From: JBIOJM01 sp044450785
GTDB lineage: Bacteria; Planctomycetota; Planctomycetia; Isosphaerales; Isosphaeraceae
Length of the DNA stretch: 18,396 bases
Assembly (NCBI GenBank): GCA_044450785.1
Contig: JBIOJM010000200.1
Span: 1-18,396, forward strand
Direction: 5' to 3'
Shown: in pieces, positions 1 through 7,214 of the stretch
Layout of the letters: each line of letters begins with the position of its first letter
Numbering within the stretch: the first letter of the stretch is position 1
Translations under genes and position numbers: made by a program
The notes under the pieces: generated by a model
Database searches by the model: none
What the model was told of the DNA's origin: nothing
What the model saw: the letters and a program-made list of their open reading frames with translations, nothing else

Positions 1-185
1 CCTTCGGGGCGACCGACGAATTCGGCTACGCGGCGGTTGAGAACAAGGTCCATGTCCACGATTTGCACGCCACGATCTTGCACCTGATGGGCCTGGACCA
101 TACGCTCTTGACATACTTCCACGGTGGCCGCGACATGCGGCTGACCGACGTCCACGGGCGGGTCGTTCGGGAGTTGCTGGCCTGA
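1..185 (+). CDS. DUF1501 family protein, C-terminal 61 codons (5' end outside window)
   Basis: The open frame runs from base 3 to the TGA at 183-185. It reads GATDEFGYAAVENKVHVHDL, followed by a segment with HATILHLMGLDH and an ending of TDVHGRVVRELLA. This is the very conserved C-terminus of planctomycete DUF1501 proteins, which have an alkaline-phosphatase/sulfatase-like fold, usually carry a Tat signal, and have no proven substrate. Only the tail is visible, so signal peptide and metal ligands cannot be judged. The next gene starts 39 bp downstream on the same strand, so the two may be co-transcribed. The family call is strong; the biochemical role is unknown. Confidence 0.85.
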   Translation, partial: FGATDEFGYAAVENKVHVHDLHATILHLMGLDHTLLTYFHGGRDMRLTDVHGRVVRELLA

Positions 186-224
186 TCCGCGGATGCCATG
201 CTCCTTGAGTGAAGACGAAACCCC

Positions 225-1271
225 TTGATCATCGCCCATGGCCGGCTCGAGAACCTGGTCAGCGCCATCTTCGCCGCCGCCGGCTGCGGTCCGGCGGAGC
301 ACGAGCGGATCGCGCATTACCTGGTCGAGGCCAACCTCGTCGGCCACGACTCGCATGGCGTCATCCGCGTGCCGGCCTATATCGAATGGCTTCGCGCCGG
401 CAAGGTGCAGGCGAACCAGGCGCTGAAGATCGTGTTCGAGAACTCGGCGATTGCCGTGGTCGACGGCCAATTTGGCTTCGGCCAGGTGATGGGCGAAAAG
501 GCGATGCAGCTCGGCATCGACAAGGCCGGGGGCCAGGGCGTGGCCGTGGTGGCGCTGCGGAACTCGGGCCACCTGGGCCGGATCGGCGACTGGGCCGAGA
601 TGGCGGCGAAGGCGGGCAAGGTCTCGCTTCACTTCGTCAACACCAGCGGCGGCGGCATCCTGGTCGCCCCCTTCGGGGGCACGCAGCGCCGGCTGTCGGC
701 CAACCCGATCGCAGCGGGCGTGCCGGTCCCGGATGGCCCGCCGATCATCGTCGACATCTCGACCTGCACGATCGCCGAGGGCAAGATCAAGGTCGCCTTC
801 AACAAAGGCGCGAAGGTCCCCGACGGCTGCATCTTGGACGGCGAAGGCCGGCCGACCAACGACCCCAGGGAGTTTTACGGCTCGCCGGCCGGGGCGATCC
901 TCCCGCTGGGAGGGCACAAGGGATATGGCCTGGGCGTCGCCGCCGAAATGCTCGCCGGGGCGCTCTCCGGCGGCGCGTGCAGCCACTTCGGCGTCGACAG
1001 GGTTTCCAACAATATGCTGAGCATCATCCTCGACCCGGCCTTCTTCCAGGCGGCCGGCGAATTCTCCGACGAGGTCCGCGGTTTCATCACCCACGTCAAG
1101 AGTTCGAGGACCGTGACGCCGGACGGCGAGATCCTCATGCCCGGCGAGCCCGAAGCGCGGGCACGCGCCCGGAGGACTCGAGACGGCATCGAGATCGACG
1201 ACACCACCTGGGGGCAGATCGTGGCCACGGCTCTTTCGCTCGACGTCCCCGTCGAGTCAACCGCGCGATGA
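225..1271 (+). CDS. Ldh2/malate-lactate dehydrogenase family oxidoreductase (NAD(P)-dependent)
   Basis: This 348-residue protein has the usual length of the Ldh2/MDH2 family (YiaK, YlbC, ComC), NAD(P)-dependent 2-hydroxyacid/2-oxoacid oxidoreductases of the cytoplasm. Family motifs are HDSHG (41-45), NSGHLGRIGDW (113-123) and LGGHKGYGL (228-236); one of the conserved histidines in the first two motifs should be the acid/base residue. The start is a TTG at 225. It is the only start shortly after an in-frame stop at 210-212, and it places the N-terminal helix where the family has it; the ribosome binding site is weak. The stop overlaps the ATG of the symporter gene (ATGA, 1268-1271), so the two are probably translationally coupled. 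The substrate cannot be told; malate, lactate, ureidoglycolate or 2,3-diketogulonate are all possible for the family. Confidence 0.9.
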   Translation: MIIAHGRLENLVSAIFAAAGCGPAEHERIAHYLVEANLVGHDSHGVIRVPAYIEWLRAGKVQANQALKIVFENSAIAVVDGQFGFGQVMGEKAMQLGIDKAGGQGVAVVALRNSGHLGRIGDWAEMAAKAGKVSLHFVNTSGGGILVAPFGGTQRRLSANPIAAGVPVPDGPPIIVDISTCTIAEGKIKVAFNKGAKVPDGCILDGEGRPTNDPREFYGSPAGAILPLGGHKGYGLGVAAEMLAGALSGGACSHFGVDRVSNNMLSIILDPAFFQAAGEFSDEVRGFITHVKSSRTVTPDGEILMPGEPEARARARRTRDGIEIDDTTWGQIVATALSLDVPVESTAR

Positions 1272-3064
1272 TGACGCTCTACGGCTTGAAGCTGATCGAC
1301 GTCGCGATGATCGCCGGCTATTTCGCGGCGGTGATGGCGATCGGCTTCTGGTCGGCGCGCCAGGTCAAGACCGAGGAGGATTTCTTCCTGGGCGGCCGGC
1401 GGTTCGGCAAGGGCCTGCTCACGATGCACTGGCTGTGCACCGGCACGCACAGCGAGATGGCGGTGCAGGTGGCCGGCGCGACGGCCCGGGTCGGGCTCGG
1501 CGGCATCTGGTACCAATGGATGTGGCTGTTCTCGACCCCCTTCTACTGGCTGATCGCTCCGGTGACGCGGCGGCTCCGCGTGACAACCACCGGCGACTTC
1601 TTTCGCATCCGCTACGGCCGAAGCCTGGAAATGCTTTATGCTTTGGTGGGACTGTTCTACTTCGGCCTGTCGATCGCGCTCTTGCTGCGCGGAGCCGGCG
1701 CGGCGATCTCGGGAGCCACCGGCGGCGCCGTCCCGACCGAAGCGTCGGTCATCGCGCTTGCTGTCTTGTTCTCAACCTACGTGATGGCCGGGGGCCTCGT
1801 GGCCGCAGTCTACACCGACCTCCTCCAGGGCTTGATGATCATCGTGCTATCGCTGCTGCTGGTGCCCGCCGGGCTAGGATTGGTAGGCGGTCTGGCGGGC
1901 CTGCACGATCGGCTAGGGCCGGCGATGTTTTCGATCACCACCCCTCGAGGCGCCCATGAAGGTGACCCCTGGTTCGTCGTCACGATGTCGGCATTGGGCC
2001 TGGTGGGATTCGTCGTCCAGCCCCACGTCATGACCGCGACCGGCTCGGGCAAGACCGAGACCGAGGCGCGGGTCGGCATGGTCTACGGCAATTTCATCAA
2101 GAGGCTGCTGACGATCGCGTGGGCCTTCACCGGACTGATCGCCCTGGCCGTATTTCCCGAGGTGATCGCCGGTCTTGACCTTAATAGCCCACAATCGCGC
2201 CACGCCAGCGAGACCTTGTTTGGCCGGTGCATTCAGCACTTCCTCGGCGACGGCTGGCGCGGGTTGATGATCGCGTGCCTGATCGCCGGCGTCACCAGCG
2301 CCGAGACCTTCATGGTCGGCGGGTCCGCCCTGTTCACGCGGAATTTCTACGTCCACGCGGTCCCGGGCAGATCCGACTGGCACTACCTCTGGGTCGGGCG
2401 GCTGGCCTCGGGCTGCCTGCTGCTCTTGGGCATCCTGATGGCGGTGCGAGCCGAGAGCGTCACCCAGCTCGTACTCGGCTCGGTCAAGCTGATCGGCTTA
2501 CTCGGCGCAGCCTTCTGGTTGGGCGTGGTCTGGCGGCGAGCCAGCGCGGCAGGGGTTTGGGCCAGCTTTCTGGGGAGCCTCCTGGTCTGGGCCGTCATGA
2601 CCGCGGATTTGTCCGGTATCGCGATCCCGGCAGTCGGTCCCGCCGCGCGAGCCCTCCTGGGCGCGGCCGGCTCGTTCGGGCTACGGGGGTTGAGCGAGCC
2701 TGCTCAGGTCATCATCATGCTCACGGTGGAATTCGGGCTGATGATCCTGGTCAGCCTCGTGACTCGGCCTCGAGACTTATCCACGCTCGGACCGTTTTAC
2801 GCCCGGCTTCACACGCCCGTGGGCAGGGAAGACGACGTTCGCTGGGACGAACCACCCCGTGACTTGCCCGAATCCGCCACACTGGGCATGGAGGGAACGT
2901 CGCTTGACTACCGCAAGTCATCCCGCTTCGCTTACGCAAGGCTTCAGGAGCTTGGATTCGAAGTACCGCGATTCACCCTGTTCGATTTGGGAGGGTTCCT
3001 GATCGCCTGGGTGCTCGTTGGTGGTTTGATCGGGATGTTGGTCTGGCTGGCCGGTTTGAGGTGA
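1268..3064 (+). CDS. Sodium:solute symporter (SSS) family transporter
   Basis: This 598-residue inner-membrane protein has about 13 or more hydrophobic segments. The first TM starts near residue 9, followed by the SSS signature region EEDFFLGGRRFGKG and a GTHSEMAVQVAGATARVGLG stretch in TM2. The last TM (GGFLIAWVLVGGLIGMLVWL) is at the very C-terminus, after a hydrophilic stretch of about 80 residues. SSS proteins import sugars, organic acids or amino acids with sodium. The open frame continues upstream to 209, but that part is the out-of-frame shadow of the dehydrogenase. The real start is the ATG at 1268, overlapping the previous stop by 4 bp. The pairing suggests that the imported compound is the dehydrogenase substrate or its precursor, which is an inference. 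Confidence 0.92.
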   Translation: MMTLYGLKLIDVAMIAGYFAAVMAIGFWSARQVKTEEDFFLGGRRFGKGLLTMHWLCTGTHSEMAVQVAGATARVGLGGIWYQWMWLFSTPFYWLIAPVTRRLRVTTTGDFFRIRYGRSLEMLYALVGLFYFGLSIALLLRGAGAAISGATGGAVPTEASVIALAVLFSTYVMAGGLVAAVYTDLLQGLMIIVLSLLLVPAGLGLVGGLAGLHDRLGPAMFSITTPRGAHEGDPWFVVTMSALGLVGFVVQPHVMTATGSGKTETEARVGMVYGNFIKRLLTIAWAFTGLIALAVFPEVIAGLDLNSPQSRHASETLFGRCIQHFLGDGWRGLMIACLIAGVTSAETFMVGGSALFTRNFYVHAVPGRSDWHYLWVGRLASGCLLLLGILMAVRAESVTQLVLGSVKLIGLLGAAFWLGVVWRRASAAGVWASFLGSLLVWAVMTADLSGIAIPAVGPAARALLGAAGSFGLRGLSEPAQVIIMLTVEFGLMILVSLVTRPRDLSTLGPFYARLHTPVGREDDVRWDEPPRDLPESATLGMEGTSLDYRKSSRFAYARLQELGFEVPRFTLFDLGGFLIAWVLVGGLIGMLVWLAGLR

Positions 3065-3135
3065 ATGCCGCCATCCGGCTCAACGCGACGAGAACGTTGA
3101 TCCAAAAACCGTGATTCTCTTCAAGCGAGAAACTG

Positions 3136-3891
3136 ATGACTGACGCATTTGCAAACCGCGTGGCTCTGGTCACTGGTGGATCTCGTGGGATCGGGCGATC
3201 GACCGCCCTGCGACTGGCCGGCGAGGGGGCGGACGTCGCCATCAGCTACGCCTCGCGGTCCGGGCAGGCCGAGCAGGTGGTCTCCGAGATTCAGGCCCTG
3301 GGGCGGAAGGCGATCTGCATCCCATGCAACGTCGCCAGGCCGGACGATGTGAGCCGGCTGGTTTCGGCAACACGTGAACGGTTGGGGCCGATCGACGTGC
3401 TCGCCCATTGCGGCGCGATCAGCAACATCAGCGACCATACCGCCCTGTCCTACGAGCTCTGGCTCGAAACGATCGACGTGAATCTGAACGGGGCGTTCCT
3501 GGTCGTGTTCGCGGTCAAGGACGAGATGATCGCGCGCAACTTCGGGCGGATCGTCCTGGTGTCGTCGGTGGCGGCGCTCCGGCCGCGGAAAATGCAGATC
3601 CATTACGCCTCCTCGAAAGCGGGTGTGATCGCCCTGACTCGCTGCTGTGCCGAGGCGTTCGCGCCCCATAATGTCCGCGTCAACTGCGTTGCTCCCGGCC
3701 TGATCGAGACCGAGATGGCCCGTGTCCTCCCCGACCTGGCGATGAAGCGCATCGTGGCCGACACCCCAATGGGTCGCATCGGCCAGCCCGAAGAGATCGC
3801 CGCGGTTATCCGCTTCCTGCTGAGCGAGGAATCCAGCTTCATGACCGGCGAAACGCTTTCCGCCAGCGGCGGACGGGTCACGCTGCCGTGA
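3136..3891 (+). CDS. SDR family NAD(P)-dependent oxidoreductase (FabG-like)
   Basis: This classical short-chain dehydrogenase has 251 residues, the typical length. The cofactor motif TGGSRGIG is at 13-20, the active-site Asn is at 116 in VNLNG, and the catalytic triad is Ser144, Tyr157 and Lys161 (YASSK). The N-terminus and the ending MTGETLSASGG resemble 3-oxoacyl-ACP reductase and sugar dehydrogenase paralogues. The motif written NxAG in most members reads HCGAISN here. The ATG at 3136 is preceded by GAGAAACTG, a modest ribosome site. A small hairpin (TTCTC 3115-3119, GAGAA 3127-3131) overlaps it and could dampen initiation. It lies 71 bp behind the symporter on the same strand and probably acts in the same catabolic pathway rather than in fatty-acid synthesis. 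Confidence 0.9.
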   Translation: MTDAFANRVALVTGGSRGIGRSTALRLAGEGADVAISYASRSGQAEQVVSEIQALGRKAICIPCNVARPDDVSRLVSATRERLGPIDVLAHCGAISNISDHTALSYELWLETIDVNLNGAFLVVFAVKDEMIARNFGRIVLVSSVAALRPRKMQIHYASSKAGVIALTRCCAEAFAPHNVRVNCVAPGLIETEMARVLPDLAMKRIVADTPMGRIGQPEEIAAVIRFLLSEESSFMTGETLSASGGRVTLP

Positions 3892-4085
3892 GGATGGAGG
3901 GTGGGGTCGACCAGCCGGTCCTTTCACACCTGGAGACCGGGCACAACAAGAACCCGACGGCGGACACCGTCTGGCGCTACGCCGCCACAGTCGGGCGGCG
4001 CCTGGTCCTGACCACCGAAGCGATTCACGACGCGCGGCCGGCGCAGGGCAAGGCGAAGCGGGTCCGTGTGGCACGAGAGAGGTAG
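3888..4085 (+). pseudogene. Relic of an XRE-type helix-turn-helix regulator (C-terminal part only)
   Basis: The open frame overlaps the SDR stop (GTGA at 3888) and contains VDQPVLSHLETGHNKNPTAD followed by TVWRYAATVGRRLVL. That is the recognition helix and following helices of an XRE/Cro-type DNA-binding domain; the first two helices are missing because the SDR gene occupies their place. The last codons (from about 4036) belong to the 134-bp sequence repeated at 7403, so the end of this frame may not be its native end. There is no credible start with a ribosome site. It is either a truncated antitoxin/regulator fragment or, less likely, a short translated ORF. Confidence 0.6.
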
Positions 4086-4169
4086 GCTGCCCTGGTCTTT
4101 TGCAGCCATGAGCTAATAATACAGACGAAGGTTCGGCCATCGGGTTCGGTCCGTTTCTGAGGGCCGAGC
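4036..4169 (+). repeat. 134-bp dispersed direct repeat, copy A (left flank of cassette array)
   Basis: This segment aligns without gaps to 7403-7536, with about 14 differences by eye (close to 90% identity). It begins ggccggcgc, includes the block gcacgagagaggtaggctgc, and ends with the outer core box of the adjacent attC-like site. Matching ceases at that box; beyond it only loose attC similarity remains. In minus-strand order it is the sequence that follows the last cassette. It may be the original flank (attI-derived or chromosomal) next to which cassettes were inserted. Confidence 0.85.
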
Positions 4170-4253
4170 GCCAAAGCTCAGCGGCCCCGCGTCGGGGAGC
4201 TGGGACATCACCCTACGCATGATCGCGGGGTCCGCTGGAGTGAGAGGTTAGGC
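4163..4253 (-). repeat. attC-like recombination site 1
   Basis: The outer boxes are GCCGAGC (4163-4169) and GTTAGGC (4247-4253). Inner arms agctcagcggccccgcg and cgcggggtccgctgga pair, with an unpaired base on the arm nearer the gene. It is 91 bp long and lies 20 bp past the stop of the 4274-4576 gene. The left outer box deviates from the RYYYAAC consensus at two positions, so it may be impaired. Confidence 0.75.
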
Positions 4254-4273
4254 CCCGAACCAACCGCCGTTCA

Positions 4274-4576
4274 TTAAATGGAATCAAGAATCCTCGCCCT
4301 TGTCTGGGCGGCTTCCCAATCGAGATTGAGGCTGTTGGAAAGATACACGAACAAGCAATCCAACTCCATCGCGCCCCATGGGCCGGGATTTGCTTGTTCG
4401 AAAGCATGGCAGCACTTCTTGTGGGTGAAGTGCACGGCGGCCCCGGGATAATCTCCGCGACCGTCAAACCGCCATTGGTAGTTGCCGTCACTCGCCGTGG
4501 CGATCACTTTGCCACAATGATCGCAGACGAGGATGGGCTTCTCGTACTTGCCACCTTCGACGACGCGCAACGGCAT
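4274..4576 (-). CDS. Small Cys/His-rich protein of unknown function (integron cassette)
   Basis: This 100-residue protein is hydrophilic with no signal peptide. It has a CDHC pair (Cys18, Cys21) and a later cluster HFTHKKCCHAFE (49-60), which together could bind zinc. The middle reads SDGNYQWRFDGRGDYPG and the end is acidic and helical (LNLDWEAAQTRARILDSI). I recall similar short hypothetical proteins but can name no function. The start is ATG at 4576, preceded on the coding strand by GAGAGGAA at a normal distance. The 43-nt leader separates it from attC site 2, and its stop is followed by attC site 1, so it is the last cassette of the array. Confidence 0.75.
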   Translation of the reverse strand: MPLRVVEGGKYEKPILVCDHCGKVIATASDGNYQWRFDGRGDYPGAAVHFTHKKCCHAFEQANPGPWGAMELDCLFVYLSNSLNLDWEAAQTRARILDSI

Positions 4577-4619
4577 GGGTTCCTCTCGCTTCTTCGGCAG
4601 AACGAATCATCGGGAAGCC

Positions 4620-4720
4620 GCCGAACACATCGCTCAGCGGCCCAGCCCGGCGAGAACAGCCTTTGATTGTACCAGAAACCGACGTAGCGAGCCGGGTCCG
4701 CTCCAGCGATTGGTTTTCGC
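4620..4720 (-). repeat. attC-like recombination site 2
   Basis: The left outer box is GCCGAAC (4620-4626). The right outer region is GTTTTCGC (4713-4720), a degenerate version of GTTCGGC. Inner arms cgctcagcgg...cccggc and gccgggtccgctccagcg pair with a few bulges. It lies directly behind the DUF262 gene stop (TGA at 4731-4733). It shares the central word CTCAGCGG with site 1. Confidence 0.7.
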
Positions 4721-4730
4721 TCTCCGTTTA

Positions 4731-6252
4731 TCAGTCCATCCCCAGCCAGTCATTGATCGACTCTGCGAGCCGCTCGGCGCGCCACTGGCGGAACTCCTCG
4801 TACCGACCGGGCTTTAGTTTATCGCCTGCTGGATCGCCGAAGAACTGGACGGCGGCGAGCTTGCGTTGGTCCGGCGTCAGCATGCTGAGAACCTCCTCCG
4901 GCCTTTTGTCGCCAAACTCCGAGTTGCTCGACCGGCTCAGCAGGGCGTAGTTCGCGGGACTGTTCGCGTACATGGGATTGTCAACAATATCTGCCAACAC
5001 CCGGCGAGCAAAGATGTGGTGGACCGTTAGGTCACCCCCAGGAAGACCAAGATTCCCGCTGCGAGCCAGCACATCCATCGGATCGCTGCTCAACCAGTCC
5101 TTGGCCCCTTTGCCGACAAGCCATGCGTGCATTACTTGCGTGGCAGGGCCCCACGGTTGCGCAAATGTGTTGAGTTCCTCGGCACGGATTCGGCGTTTTT
5201 CATCTCGCTTCAGCGCGTCCATGAGCGCCGTGACAGGCTCTCGCTGCGATTCCCGGATCGCACGATGGAACCGATTGATAGTGGTTTCGACCGACCCACG
5301 GAACACGCCGCGGAGTGCGGTTAGGCTGAGCCAGCGCCGATACAACTGCTCGGCGTCCGCGCTTACCTTGAATTCCGCCCTGTCCAAGGCCGCGGCCAGC
5401 ACGATGACCGCGTTCGCGGACGGCAGCAAGGCGCGACGCGACCACCCCATCCGTTCATCTACAAAGCAGAGCGCCTTGTCGATTGCGCGTGCGGTCGCGC
5501 GCCACGACTCCCGTAACGACCGACCATGCTGGGCGGGCGCGTCCATCCAATCGGGTTTGAGCTTGCTGAATTGTGCGGACTCTCGGTGGAAGACGACGAG
5601 TGCGCGGAAGGCGAACGAGAAGCCGAACCCAAGCCGCTGCGGACGCTCCCCGGTGACAAACTCTCGCATGCTAGTCAGGACATCGACGGCGTGTCCACGC
5701 GCCAGCTCAGCGGCCCGTACGTCCCCTTGGCTAAGCGCGCTGCCGCCCTTGTTGAGCCTGCTGAATACTTCGACTGCCTCCTTGTCCCCCACGTCGTATA
5801 CCGTGGTGCATGGCACCTGTTGGTTGAGCATCTCGCAAGCCCGGTCGAACCGCGCGAGAGCCGTAACTACGCGCTTCGCGTCACAACCCGGGATCAGTCG
5901 GAGAGTCTCGTCCGTCTGCTTGCGCAGGTCGTGGTCCGGTCCTCCGAACAGGCGAGAAACCTCAATGAGCGTTGAATCGCCGCTGTCCACGCGTCGGGCG
6001 ACAGACATGTTGCCGGCGTAGGAGGCAAAGAGTCGTGTGTCTCGCGCCCCCTCCACCTCAGGTGCTGCCAGATCCAGGTAGCAGCGCAGTTCGGCGCCAT
6101 CCTTGTCTTCACCTGAGCAGGGAGTCCAGCAAATTGCGGATTTTGGTCGACTTCCATACGAAGTCCCGCTGGAATTGGGGAAGCAGGATCGCTCCACTGT
6201 GGAATCCGCGAACCAGTTCGCGCAGGGGACGAGTCGTTGTTTCAGTCCTCAT
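4731..6252 (-). pseudogene. DUF262/HNH (GmrSD-like) gene, frameshifted with loss of the DGQQR region
   Basis: The true N-terminus begins at ATG 6252 with a purine-rich ribosome site. It gives 47 residues, including RELVRGFHSGAILLPQFQRD, ending at TGA 6109-6111. This is the characteristic DUF262 start. The rest of the protein continues in another frame from GEDKDGAELRCYLDL to the TGA at 4731. The segment expected between them, with the DGQQR nucleotide-binding/hydrolysis motif, is absent, which indicates an internal deletion plus frameshift. The C-terminal part keeps LTVHHIFARRVLAD (HHIF near 5010-5021) and NSPANYALLSRSSN, the HNH-like DUF1524 signature. Intact relatives (GmrSD/SspE-like) are type IV restriction nucleases against modified phage DNA. 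A GTG at 6197 opens a long frame but would yield a nonsense N-terminus. It lies between attC sites 2 and 3. Confidence 0.85.
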
Positions 6253-6280
6253 GTCATCGCGTTCCTCTACCGCGAATGGC

Positions 6281-6377
6281 GCCTAACGATGAAGTTCAGC
6301 AGCGGGGCCGGCTGCAAGGACAGTATACCTCAGAAAGCCAGAATGCCGGCCCCGTCTGCTGCGACGCGTCGTTAGGC
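6281..6377 (-). repeat. attC-like recombination site 3 (best conserved)
   Basis: Perfect outer boxes GCCTAAC (6281-6287) and GTTAGGC (6371-6377) match the consensus RYYYAAC / GTTRRRY. Inner arms cagcagcggggccggc and gccggccccgtctgctg pair fully except for one extra A on the minus strand of the arm nearest the gene, as expected of the extrahelical base that sets attC orientation. The TAA stop of the DUF2442 gene (6372-6374) lies inside the core box, a classic cassette arrangement. Confidence 0.9.
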
Positions 6378-6656
6378 CCGGCGGCGCCTTGGCTTGGTTT
6401 GCTTGGGCGGGCAAGCCGGTATCCCCTGCAGCATACCCCGGGCACTGATGTCTTCGTCGATGTCCGGCCAATGGGCTCCTTCGCCAGTGCCGATTATCTC
6501 GAAGCGACTGCGCTGCGCCGGTGTCGCGTTCGCTAACCGCCACGACCACGCGAGCGGAACGCTGACCGTCCGCCCGTCGGCAAATCGAGCCACAATGGCG
6601 TCCTCGGTAACCTCGAGCGCGACGATGCGGGGTTCACTACTGGCCGCAATGTTCAT
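6372..6656 (-). CDS. DUF2442 domain protein (putative antitoxin-like partner)
   Basis: This 94-residue protein has the DUF2442 signature: ADGRTVSVPLAWSWRL (26-41), then ATPAQRSRFEIIGTGEG and the invariant HWPDIDEDIS (62-71). The C-terminus is a basic tail (KPRRRRA) added by read-through toward the attC core. ATG 6656 follows GGGAGG at good spacing and overlaps the 3' end of the DUF4160 gene by 20 bp, so the two are co-translated. DUF4160/DUF2442 neighbours are commonly regarded as a type II toxin-antitoxin-like pair; which partner is toxic is not established from sequence. It is the 3' gene of a two-gene cassette. Confidence 0.88.
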   Translation of the reverse strand: MNIAASSEPRIVALEVTEDAIVARFADGRTVSVPLAWSWRLANATPAQRSRFEIIGTGEGAHWPDIDEDISARGMLQGIPACPPKQTKPRRRRA

Positions 6657-6891
6657 CCCAGGCCTCCCGAATACGGTCCAAATTGTCGAGGATGATTTTC
6701 CGGATGTGGTTCAATTCCTTTGCCGAGAAGCCGTTGTTGCACGCCAATACCGCGGGTTCGAGCCAGAATTTGCAGACGGCCCTGTCCCGGCGCACATGGA
6801 CGTGCCTCGGTTCGTTACAGTCGAAGCTGTAGAAGAAGAACCGATACGGGCCAGGAATACCAGGGACCGTCGGCAAGTCGGATATCTCCAA
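6637..6891 (-). CDS. DUF4160 domain protein (putative toxin-like partner)
   Basis: This 84-residue protein matches DUF4160: PTVPGIPGPYRFFFYSFD, then EPRHVHVRRDRAVCKFWL (27-44) with the conserved His-x-His, then FSAKELNHIRKII and a C-terminal helix. The chosen start is TTG at 6891 because no ATG or GTG fits the N-terminus in this frame; an ATG 18 bp upstream is out of frame. The ribosome site is weak. It overlaps the DUF2442 gene by 20 bp. It is the first gene of its cassette, and the 323 bp upstream to the integrase relic hold no convincing gene. Confidence 0.85.
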   Translation of the reverse strand: MEISDLPTVPGIPGPYRFFFYSFDCNEPRHVHVRRDRAVCKFWLEPAVLACNNGFSAKELNHIRKIILDNLDRIREAWDEHCGQ

Positions 6892-7214
6892 CCGGTGGCG
6901 CAGCCATTAGGTCTTTTGCGCCTTCGTGTCGGCGTCAAGTCTCCGTCGCTCCGCGGCAATGCGAAGAACGTCATTGGTCAGATAAATAACGCTTCATGCC
7001 TCGTCTTCAGTAGGGATAACCAGGTTGCCGTGAATGGCCGTTTTCCGGTGGAGCGCAATCGCTTCCATGCACGGTATTGGAACAGGCCGCCCCATTTGGG
7101 TCAACTACCGACTTGGAATTCTCGTGGAACTCGATCTTGCCGCTCTATATGCACAGACGCAAACTTTCCACGCTGTTCGTTCCGGATGTTTTCGCACCAG
7201 TAAGGAGCCGAGCG
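6892..7214. other. Intergenic spacer between cassette gene and integrase relic (candidate attI/promoter region)
   Basis: These 323 bp lie between the divergent starts of the DUF4160 gene (- strand) and the integrase relic (+ strand). In a standard integron this interval contains attI and the intI and cassette promoters. I see no clear GTTRRRY core with flanking direct repeats and no confident promoter boxes. A minus-strand frame ending at about 6910 (YLTNDVLRIAAERRRLDADT) is too short and lacks a start, so it is not called. Confidence 0.35.
7202..7207 (+). promoter_or_regulatory. Ribosome binding site of the integrase relic
   Basis: AAGGAG lies 7 bases before the ATG at 7215. It is one of the strongest Shine-Dalgarno matches in the window. 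It supports 7215 as the original start codon of the integrase gene even though the frame is now interrupted. Confidence 0.6.

Noticed and set aside
209..1267. 353-codon upstream extension of the symporter frame
   Set aside because: It is the +2 shadow of the Ldh2 dehydrogenase (Arg/Gly/Pro-rich, no family features); SSS homology begins exactly at the ATG at 1268.
3121..4140. 339-codon minus-strand frame over the SDR gene
   Set aside because: Antisense shadow of a well-conserved SDR in high-GC DNA; composition is Arg/Pro/Gly/His-rich with no recognisable motif.
4036..4169. Repeat A/B read as an insertion-sequence end
   Set aside because: No transposase, terminal inverted repeats or target duplication flank the copies; the attC context explains them better.
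4972..6021. 349-codon plus-strand frame across the DUF262 gene
   Set aside because: Ser/Arg-rich antisense of a region whose minus strand has clear DUF262/HNH homology.
4731..6197. Taking the GTG at 6197 as the start of an intact 488-residue protein
   Set aside because: The first about 28 residues make no sense, while the adjacent frame over the same DNA gives a perfect DUF262 N-terminus; hence a frameshifted gene.
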